Assembly: GCF_044772865.1 (NCBI RefSeq)
Contig: NZ_CP173029.1
Span: 1,054,001-1,118,000 of the forward strand
DNA: 64,000 nt
Reading direction: 5' to 3'
From: Algirhabdus cladophorae
GTDB lineage: Bacteria; Pseudomonadota; Alphaproteobacteria; Rhodobacterales; Rhodobacteraceae
Shown one piece after another: positions 57,916-64,000 of the stretch. A program made the position numbers and the translations under genes. How positions within the stretch are numbered: the stretch's first letter is position 1; each line of letters begins with the position of its first letter. The notes beneath the pieces were generated by a model, which did no database searches, was not told where the DNA came from, and saw only the letters and a program-made list of their open reading frames with translations.

Positions 57916-59403
57916 TTAGAAAGAACCGCTGTCGTTGTTCTGCCATGGTTTAACCAGATTGCCAAAGCGCGTGAATTGACCCTCAAAGGACAACTCAACC
58001 GTGCCGATGGGCCCGTGCCGCTGCTTGCCAATCACAACTTCGGCCTTGCCGTGCAGGTTTTCCATCTCTTCCTGCCAGATCGCCATTTTGTCCAACTCGT
58101 GATCGCCGGGCTTTTCGCGTTCTTTATAATATTCTTCGCGGTAGACGAACATCACGACATCTGCGTCTTGCTCGATCGAGCCAGATTCGCGAAGGTCAGA
58201 CAGTTGCGGACGCTTGTCTTCGCGGTTTTCCACCTGACGCGACAGCTGTGACAGGGCAATCACGGGGATCTGCAATTCTTTGGCGATGGCTTTCATGCCC
58301 ATCGTGATTTCCGAGATCTCGTTCACACGGTTTTCCGAACGTCCCGTGCCGCGCACCAACTGCAGGTAATCGATGATCAGCACGTCTAATCCGTGTGTGC
58401 GTTTCAGGCGGCGCGCACGGGCTGCCAACTGGCTGATCGGCAGGGCAGGCGTGTCGTCGATGAACAACGGACAAGCCTCAAGTTCCTTAGCGGCTTCAAC
58501 GAAACGCCGAAACTCGGCTTCTGTCATGTCGCCACGGCGGATTTGTTCGGATGGCACTTCAGAGGCTTCGGACAGGATCCGCGCGGCCAACTGATCTGCA
58601 CTCATCTCGAGGCTGTAAAACCCCACAACACCGCCGTCCACAGCACCCTCGGTCCCGTCTTGGAGAAGGCCCTTTTTGTAAGCTTTGGCGATGTTGTAGG
58701 CAATGTTAGTGGCCAGTGAGGTCTTCCCCATGGAGGGACGGCCAGCAAGGATCAACAGGTCGGATTTGTGTAAACCCCCCAGCTTTTTGTCCATATCCAC
58801 CAGACCTGTGGAAATGCCAGACATGCCGCCGTCGCGTTGGTAGGCGGCATTGGCGATGTTGACGGCTTCGGTCACCGCAGAGAGGAAACTTTGAAAGCCG
58901 CTTTCAGCTTTGCCAGCTTCGGCCAGTTGATACAGGCGCTGTTCGGCCTCGACGATTTGCTCGGCCGGCTCGCTTTCCACGTCGACCTTGCCTGCTTTGG
59001 CGCTGATGTCGCGGCCAAGGCCCATCAATTCGCGTCGGATGGCCAGATCATAGATCATCTGGGCGTAATCGCGCGCGGCAAAGGCCGAGATTGCGGAACC
59101 GGCAAGACGGGCCAGATACGCAGGGCCGCCCAATTCGGCCAGCCCTGCGTCATCTTCCATAAACGCCTTGAGGGTCACGGGCGAGGCGAGGTTGTTTTTG
59201 GCGATCCGGCTGGCGGCCACGTCGAAAATCCGCGCATGCACAGGCTCAAAGAAATGCTCGGCCGACACGATAGAGGCGACACGGTCAAAAATATCGTTGT
59301 TCGTAAGGATCGCACCCAAAAGCTGTTGTTCGGCTTCGGTGGAATGGGGCATCGCCTCGGCAATTTCCGCCTGCGCCTGCTCTATCGATGAAATTTCGTT
59401 CAT
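57916..59403 (-). CDS. dnaB: Replicative DNA helicase DnaB
   Basis: A 495-residue hexameric helicase unwinding DNA at the replication fork. The N-terminal helical domain (PHSTEAEQQLLGAILTNND) is followed by the RecA-like motor with Walker A AGRPSMGKTSLATNIAYN, DVLIIDYLQL (Walker B) and PVIALSQLSRQVE, then HGPIGTVELSFEG. The ATG at 59403 has AGGGG upstream; a GTG three codons before lacks spacing. No intein is present, although dnaB is a frequent insertion site. Confidence 0.95.
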   Translation of the reverse strand: MNEISSIEQAQAEIAEAMPHSTEAEQQLLGAILTNNDIFDRVASIVSAEHFFEPVHARIFDVAASRIAKNNLASPVTLKAFMEDDAGLAELGGPAYLARLAGSAISAFAARDYAQMIYDLAIRRELMGLGRDISAKAGKVDVESEPAEQIVEAEQRLYQLAEAGKAESGFQSFLSAVTEAVNIANAAYQRDGGMSGISTGLVDMDKKLGGLHKSDLLILAGRPSMGKTSLATNIAYNIAKAYKKGLLQDGTEGAVDGGVVGFYSLEMSADQLAARILSEASEVPSEQIRRGDMTEAEFRRFVEAAKELEACPLFIDDTPALPISQLAARARRLKRTHGLDVLIIDYLQLVRGTGRSENRVNEISEITMGMKAIAKELQIPVIALSQLSRQVENREDKRPQLSDLRESGSIEQDADVVMFVYREEYYKEREKPGDHELDKMAIWQEEMENLHGKAEVVIGKQRHGPIGTVELSFEGQFTRFGNLVKPWQNNDSGSF

Positions 59404-59756
59404 GTCTGCCACCCCTGACCGTTTTTAAGTTTTTATCAGGCCCCCACGACCCTTTGAAAGGGGTGTAAAGCGCCAATAAACAGGGTGCAAATTGTATATC
59501 TATGGGGAAACCCTGTGGATAGAATTTCTACCACATCTTGAGGCCTGCGTCACAAAAATCACAACATCTATCAGCGAAAAGCCGCATATTTACCCTTTGG
59601 AAAGCTTATTTAACAAAGAAATCAGGGGTTTGTGTCGATAATATCCAGCTTTGTTTTGGGAGATGGGCAGATCGCGTGGAAACCTGCCGTGGGTCTTGGT
59701 TGGCGGCAAAGTTCAGCCAGCTGCAGCGCAATACCCCAGTCTCGATTAGCGTCAGC
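59404..59756. other. Intergenic region upstream of dnaB, no recognised gene
   Basis: About 350 bases between dnaB and the pyrC stop. It must hold the dnaB promoter. Two inverted repeats stand out: CCCTTTGAAAGGG at 59450-59462, and ACAGGGT (59480-59486) matched by ACCCTGT (59510-59516). Short open frames on both strands have no ribosome-binding site or family resemblance. Confidence 0.4.
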
Positions 59757-60800
59757 TCAGGACGCGGACACGTGCCAATGCAACGGATGTCCGGGATCAA
59801 ATAGGGTCAAGGGCCCTTCGCCGGTCATCAGTTTGTCCGGGAATCGCACTGGATCGCCTTTGGTCAGAGTGATCGTGCTTTCGTTTGCTGGCAGTCGGTA
59901 AAAGGCAGGGCCGTTGAGGCTGGCAAAGGCTTCCAGTTTGTCCAAGGCGTTTTGAGCCTCGAACACGTGAGCCAGACAAGACATTGTATTTGTGGCGGAA
60001 AATACGCCTGCACAGCCGCAGGCGCTTTCTTTGTTGGGATCCGTATGCGGTGCACTGTCCGTGCCAAGGAAAAACCGCGCGTCGCCCGATGTCGCCGCTT
60101 GGACCAAGGCCAGACGGTGCTCTTCGCGTTTGGCGACGGGCAGGCAATAGTAATGCGGTCGGATCCCGCCCACGAGCAGATGATTGCGATTGATCATCAA
60201 GTGATGGGTGGTGATTGTGGCGGCCAAATCCGTATCATTCGCGAGGACATAGGCCGCACCATTTTGTGTGGTGATATGTTCCATGACCACCCGCAATCCG
60301 GGCGTGGCGCGGCGAATGGGATCCAGCACACGGTCAATAAAGACAGCTTCGCGATCAAAAATATCAACGTCTGCATCGGTGACTTCGCCGTGGACACATA
60401 GGTTAAGACCAATCTCTGCCATGCGTTCCAACACGGCGCGTACTTTGTCAAAATCGGTCACACCGGAGGACGAATTGGTCGTGGCCCCGGCAGGATAGAG
60501 TTTGACGGCCTTGATCAGCCCCGACGCATGGGCGGCTGCCACATCATCGGGATCGGTATCCTCGGTCAGATACAACGTCATCAAAGGCTGGAATTCGGCG
60601 CCATCGGGCATAGCGGCCATAATACGTTCGCGGTAAGCGATTGCATCGGCGCTACGCACAACAGGGGGCACCAGATTGGGCATAATAATCGCACGACCAA
60701 AATGGCGTGTGGTTTCGGGCAGAACGGCTTGCAACATCACGCCATCGCGCAAGTGCAGGTGCCAGTCATCGGGACGGCGCATGGTTAAAGTCTGGCTCAT
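59757..60800 (-). CDS. pyrC: Dihydroorotase (class II)
   Basis: A 347-residue amidohydrolase of pyrimidine synthesis that closes N-carbamoyl-aspartate to dihydroorotate. The zinc site HLHLRDG is near the N-terminus (residues 14-20); KLYPAGATTNSSSGV carries the carboxylated lysine; MEHITT and ATITTHHLMINRNHL give further His ligands, and FLGTDSAPH the Asp. Length and N-terminus match E. coli PyrC. It stands alone on its strand. Confidence 0.94.
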   Translation of the reverse strand: MSQTLTMRRPDDWHLHLRDGVMLQAVLPETTRHFGRAIIMPNLVPPVVRSADAIAYRERIMAAMPDGAEFQPLMTLYLTEDTDPDDVAAAHASGLIKAVKLYPAGATTNSSSGVTDFDKVRAVLERMAEIGLNLCVHGEVTDADVDIFDREAVFIDRVLDPIRRATPGLRVVMEHITTQNGAAYVLANDTDLAATITTHHLMINRNHLLVGGIRPHYYCLPVAKREEHRLALVQAATSGDARFFLGTDSAPHTDPNKESACGCAGVFSATNTMSCLAHVFEAQNALDKLEAFASLNGPAFYRLPANESTITLTKGDPVRFPDKLMTGEGPLTLFDPGHPLHWHVSAS

Positions 60801-61004
60801 AGAATTGGGTTATACGCAGGGTAGGGCAAAGGCCAAGGGCCACTTTGCATAAAAAATAGGCAGTAGCCTTGTTTCTGCGGGTTTTTGAGAAAATGTGAGA
60901 AAGCTTCCCATTGTGAGCCTGCGATTAGATGAGATATCCAATTTCAGCATGACCGCCCACATGCTGCCATTTTGTGAATAGTGGGCCGCTACAGGAGTGT
61001 GATT

Positions 61005-61286
61005 ATGATTTGGAACCTTGCGCTGGGACTTTTGGCTGGATTTGCTGTGCCGTTGTTGGAAGGCCGCCTGAAAACCGCAATGGAAAGCATCGCGCTGAAA
61101 GAAATGCCGCTGCGCGAGACAGAGATGGATCTGCTTGCCTTGCTCTTGGGGTTGATGATTGCTGCTGCTGTTGCGGCATTGTTGGGCATCGACAGCTCGG
61201 TCTTTTTGATGGCGCTTGGGGCCTTGGCGGGCCTTTTCGGCAAAAAGATCTGGGCCGGTGTGAAATCCTCTACCAGCACCGATTGA
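61005..61286 (+). CDS. Small membrane protein of unknown function
   Basis: A 93-residue protein with an N-terminal hydrophobic segment (MIWNLALGLLAGFAVPLLEG) and two close hydrophobic helices in the second half (LLALLLGLMIAAAVAALLG and SVFLMALGALAGLFG), with a charged amphipathic stretch between. AGGAG lies about eight bases before the ATG. Divergent from pyrC. No family recognised with certainty; likely an inner-membrane protein. Confidence 0.55.
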   Translation: MIWNLALGLLAGFAVPLLEGRLKTAMESIALKEMPLRETEMDLLALLLGLMIAAAVAALLGIDSSVFLMALGALAGLFGKKIWAGVKSSTSTD

Positions 61287-61476
61287 ACCTAAGCCCCCTG
61301 CCGAGCTTTGGTGTCTGCCGGGGGTGCTAGACATTTGATTTAAATAGAAATTTAATCTAGCTATGCAATTGCTGCATTGCGGCAATGCATCTGCGGCACT
61401 ACAAATCTGCGACCCTGTGATCTATCTTTGTTTCAACGAAACGGACCAACGCGGTCCTTTATCAGGAGCACTTTAG

Positions 61477-61701
61477 ATGGCCTATATGTCAGGAAACCCT
61501 TCGAACGTCTCTTTTGTTGGCGCATTTCTCAACACCCTAGGCGACCGCCTGTTCAGCGCATTTAATGTCGCTGTCGAAGCGAATGGTCGGATGGCACGTG
61601 TAGAAGCCCTGCAAGCCCTGTCTGACGAACAATTGGCTGCCAAAGGCCTGCGTCGCGAAGATATCGCACGCCATGTTTTCAGCGACATCTTTGACGTCTA
61701 A
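61477..61701 (+). CDS. DUF1127-like small protein
   Basis: A 74-residue protein. The C-terminal part (RVEALQALSDEQLAAKGLRREDIARHVF) is the YjiS/DUF1127 pattern, in which a short helix is followed by Leu-Ser-Asp-x-x-Leu-x-x-Lys-Gly-Leu-x-Arg-x-Asp-Ile. Short DUF1127 proteins in alphaproteobacteria have been linked to RNA turnover and phosphate/carbon metabolism. AGGAGC precedes the start. It is a single gene followed by a hairpin. Confidence 0.78.
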   Translation: MAYMSGNPSNVSFVGAFLNTLGDRLFSAFNVAVEANGRMARVEALQALSDEQLAAKGLRREDIARHVFSDIFDV

Positions 61702-61727
61702 CCCACACGGGTTTAGCGAAACGTAGG

Positions 61728-61748
61728 CGGGGCCGACTTTTGGCCCCG
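61728..61748. terminator. Hairpin between convergent genes, possible bidirectional terminator
   Basis: Perfect 7-base stem CGGGGCC (61728-61734) / GGCCCCG (61742-61748) with loop GACTTTT. There is no long T run on either side, so termination strength is uncertain. Confidence 0.45.
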
Positions 61749-61762
61749 TTGCTGAGACGGCG

Positions 61763-62680
61763 CTAGCCTTGCACCTGTTGCAAGATGCGCCGCACTTGAG
61801 GCAGGTTTTTGTCCTTGAGGATGTAGCGGCAAAGCGCTGCGGTCAGCTTGGGTTTGTTCTGTTCGTGCACATGCAACAACAGTCTGCGCAGGTAAGGTGT
61901 GTGTAGTCGCCGCGCCCGCAATATGCGAAATAGCGCCTGATCACTCAGTTTACCCTTGCCGGATTTGGCAAGGATCCGGTGCAGGATGTCCATCTTCATC
62001 ATCTCATTTTCGATATCGCCACCCAGATGCGGGCAGCGGATCAAGGATACGTTTTTCTTTTTGAAAAGAGAGGCATGCATCGCATCCCGCTCGCGTTCGG
62101 TGTCGTAAATGACAAAGGCGTGGTGGCAGGCGTCCAGCATATCCGGCGCATATCCGTAGCGATCTGTAAAAGATGTGCGGCGCATCTCTAGATACCGTCT
62201 GTCCCATCCCGCAACGCGTGGGTCCAAACTGGCTTGCGGTTGGATAACCACCACTTGTGCACCAGGGGCCGCGACGGAAAAAGCGGCTGCGGCGTATCCG
62301 GCCATGGCATAGCCGTAAAAGACGATCTGTTCGTATTGATCAAAAAACCCGTCATCGGTCAGCTTGTCAAAAAACGCATAAACCCGGTCGGATCTAAACC
62401 ACGTATCGCCGTCCGAGATCAGCCCAAGGTGGGAACATCCCGTCATGCGGACAAGTTCAAATCCCAGGGGTTCGCCAGATTCGGATCGCGCACGGGTATT
62501 TTCAATCGACTCAAAAGTGACCAACAAGGTGTCGCTACCTTCAATATGGACCGCAGAATGCAGCGGCCCCAATGGTTCGAAGAACCCATGGTCCAATGCA
62601 AAATCTTCCAGTTGGTCCAACCAGTCTTCTTTCGAAAGGTCGCCCAATTGTACGCCAAAGACGTTTTCTTCGTCCCGCAT
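61763..62680 (-). CDS. Conserved hypothetical protein with alpha/beta-hydrolase-like segment
   Basis: A 305-residue protein. The middle holds a hydrolase-like pattern: IVFYGYAMAGYAAAAFSVA (strand, nucleophile-elbow-like turn, helix) where Gly-Tyr-Ala-Met-Ala-Gly stands in place of the usual Gly-x-Ser-x-Gly, so the serine is lacking. The C-terminal 80 residues are helical and basic. The start at 62680 has GGAG at seven bases; a GTG nine codons upstream is the alternative. I recall relatives in marine Roseobacters under misleading names. Next to a glycosyltransferase on the same strand; true function unknown. Confidence 0.6.
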   Translation of the reverse strand: MRDEENVFGVQLGDLSKEDWLDQLEDFALDHGFFEPLGPLHSAVHIEGSDTLLVTFESIENTRARSESGEPLGFELVRMTGCSHLGLISDGDTWFRSDRVYAFFDKLTDDGFFDQYEQIVFYGYAMAGYAAAAFSVAAPGAQVVVIQPQASLDPRVAGWDRRYLEMRRTSFTDRYGYAPDMLDACHHAFVIYDTERERDAMHASLFKKKNVSLIRCPHLGGDIENEMMKMDILHRILAKSGKGKLSDQALFRILRARRLHTPYLRRLLLHVHEQNKPKLTAALCRYILKDKNLPQVRRILQQVQG

Positions 62681-62784
62681 GGCATGCTCCGTTTTGTGGT
62701 CTTGCACGGCCGACGTGGCTGCGTAAGTTTGGTATATGCATGATGAATAGGGCGAAATTTAGCTATCGCCGCGCCGATTTATAG

Positions 62785-63834
62785 TCAGTTTTTGGCTGTT
62801 TTTCGCGCAGTATTGGCGTAGCGCATCATAAATGAGGCGGCTTTTTGCGGCACAAGCCGTGATGGCGGTGTCATCAACAACCTGCCAAAGAGGGCGCGAA
62901 ACGGCTCTTGCAGCATCAACGCGTCAAAGCGGGCTTTGCGCCAGTTCACAGCGGCTGCGTGCAGCTTGGCCAAAGTGTCGTCCGTCATTAAACCCGCCGC
63001 AATGGCTGCGCGTTCAGGTTTCAGCGCGTCAATACTCGTGTCGGTTTCTTGGTTAAAGTTGCGCTCAATCCAATAGTCTACCCCCAGTAGATCACTGGAA
63101 TGTACCGCGCGTCCGCGATCGGCCTTCAACACATAGCTTTCCATGGCGCCAAGTGGGTAGTGATTAAGCTGGACCAGCGCCGTGTTCGAGCGGCCGAAAT
63201 TGGAGAAGATGCGTTTGGTTTTGTATTTTGCGTCCAACGCCCGGCCTTCTCCGTCAAACCAATTCTGGTCTTCGACACGGTCTGGATCTGGGCTGCGGGG
63301 GCGGTGGACCCCGAGTTTTTTATAGACGCCGGAATTACGATAGAGCGTTTTGAACATAGAGGCGCGCCATGGCCAAAACAAAACCTCGGGGGCTGCTTGG
63401 CGAAATTGATCGGTCACAGGCAGGTCGTCGTAGCGCACCTTTCCCGCATTCCCAAACAAACGCCACGTGAGGGCGATTGCATCTGCATCTGGCAAAGCGG
63501 CAAACAGATCAACCAATTGATGCCCACCGGTTTTTATGTTCACAAACTCATCCACATCCAGCGGCAAAATCCAATCGGCCTCTGCCACGATGGGAAGTTT
63601 CTCGGCGATTTTGAGGGCGGTAAATTGGATCCCACGTTTGTCGTAGGGGCCGTCGTTGCGGATGTGCTGGACCTCGCCCATGTCTTGCAAGCGATCAAGC
63701 AGGATATCTGTGCCATCCTGACAATCATTTGAAAACACTAGAAAATCTGTGAAACCAACAGCGCGATGATGGGCCAGCCATTCGATCAAAAACGCCGCTT
63801 CGTTGCGTACACACAGGACTGCTAAGGCTTTCAC
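62785..63834 (-). CDS. Glycosyltransferase family 2-like protein
   Basis: About 349 residues. VKALAVLCVRNEAAFLIEWLAHHRAVG is the GT2-like N-terminus, and ADWILPLDVDEFVNI carries the DxD metal/nucleotide-sugar motif. Members (often DUF4422/GT92-like in Roseobacters) build surface polysaccharide or glycans. Start choice is uncertain: GTG 63834 begins four bases after the preceding stop, while a TTG at 63864 would overlap that gene by 26 bases. Probably co-transcribed with the partial gene upstream. Confidence 0.78.
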   Translation of the reverse strand: MKALAVLCVRNEAAFLIEWLAHHRAVGFTDFLVFSNDCQDGTDILLDRLQDMGEVQHIRNDGPYDKRGIQFTALKIAEKLPIVAEADWILPLDVDEFVNIKTGGHQLVDLFAALPDADAIALTWRLFGNAGKVRYDDLPVTDQFRQAAPEVLFWPWRASMFKTLYRNSGVYKKLGVHRPRSPDPDRVEDQNWFDGEGRALDAKYKTKRIFSNFGRSNTALVQLNHYPLGAMESYVLKADRGRAVHSSDLLGVDYWIERNFNQETDTSIDALKPERAAIAAGLMTDDTLAKLHAAAVNWRKARFDALMLQEPFRALFGRLLMTPPSRLVPQKAASFMMRYANTARKTAKN

Positions 63835-63838
63835 AGTG

Positions 63839-64000
63839 TCATGCGCCTTTGTGAAAGACCACAAGCTTGCCCTTGGACAGGCGCGGATAATAGATCAATC
63901 CGCTGCGTTCCATGGCGCCGAAAACTGTGGCGATCCCGCTAGATCCTGTGTTCAACGGGTTCAGGACGATAACCGCAGCGCGCAATGCGCTGAGATCGGC
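63839..64000 (-). CDS. C-terminal part of a gene cut by the window edge
   Basis: The frame is open from 64000 to a TGA at 63839-63841, giving the last 53 residues, including AVIVLNPLNTGSSGIATVFG and GLIYYPRLSKGKLVVFHKG. The stop is four bases before the glycosyltransferase start, so the two are likely in one operon. The piece is too short to assign; a capsule or surface-glycan enzyme is suggested only by the neighbour. Confidence 0.5.
   Translation of the reverse strand, partial: ADLSALRAAVIVLNPLNTGSSGIATVFGAMERSGLIYYPRLSKGKLVVFHKGA

Noticed and set aside
1..64000. CRISPR arrays, tRNA or rRNA genes, insertion sequences, prophage
   Set aside because: Intergenic stretches are short and none holds a repeat-spacer pattern, a tRNA cloverleaf with T-loop motif, terminal inverted repeats with transposase, or phage genes.

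Overview
The window looks like chromosomal DNA of an alphaproteobacterium of the Rhodobacteraceae (Roseobacter group). The reasons are the complex I genes with family-typical extras (a NuoE with a Lys/Ala/Pro-rich tail ending in a helix-hairpin-helix domain, DUF5337-like and DUF5333-like small proteins, a carboxymuconolactone-decarboxylase-like pair), a short HemP, a VPLPA-type C-terminal sorting tail, and the order nuo-birA-coaX-rnj. The species is not identifiable from the sequence alone. I saw no rRNA, tRNA, CRISPR array, insertion sequence or prophage.

Left part (1-6.2 kb): the end of a DegT-type aminotransferase coupled to a small anti-sigma-like membrane protein, a hemP/hypothetical pair on the minus strand, a gene-poor kilobase with possible gene debris, an acyl-CoA dehydrogenase plus class III CoA-transferase pair, and an NTF2-like protein.

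Core (6.2-29.6 kb, all plus strand): the complete complex I set nuoA-B-C-D-E-F-G-H-I-J-K-L-M-N, followed by birA, coaX and rnj. Inserted among the nuo genes are two sulfotransferase paralogues (between nuoC and nuoD), a membrane protein sharing the NuoE-tail helix-hairpin-helix domain, a DUF5337-like membrane protein, two small exported proteins, a lipoprotein, two carboxymuconolactone-decarboxylase-like proteins and a 26-residue membrane peptide overlapping nuoJ. Many junctions are 1-10 base overlaps, which suggests translational coupling; a strong internal terminator lies between the nuoE block and the nuoF block.

Middle (29.6-44.3 kb): an acyltransferase and DEAD-box helicase pair, a conserved hypothetical, prfC and a Hint-domain protein on the minus strand. 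On the plus strand are an atypical SDR, an AlkC-like DNA glycosylase with an Ig-like tail, an ArsM-type methyltransferase and an orphan ABC ATPase. A WYL-type regulator has two perfect tandem operator-like palindromes just upstream. tatABC with a DUF815 ATPase and a spondin-domain exported protein follow.

Right part (44.3-64 kb): a broken MmyB-type regulator, the SDR-surE-pcm-nlpD stationary-phase/envelope cluster, bioY, then a long minus-strand housekeeping run (dnaB, an oxygenase, alr, mlaE, mlaF, a coiled-coil membrane protein, a PqiA-like protein, radA, cvpA, purF). After these come pyrC, two small proteins, an alpha/beta-hydrolase-like hypothetical, a glycosyltransferase and a gene cut by the window edge.
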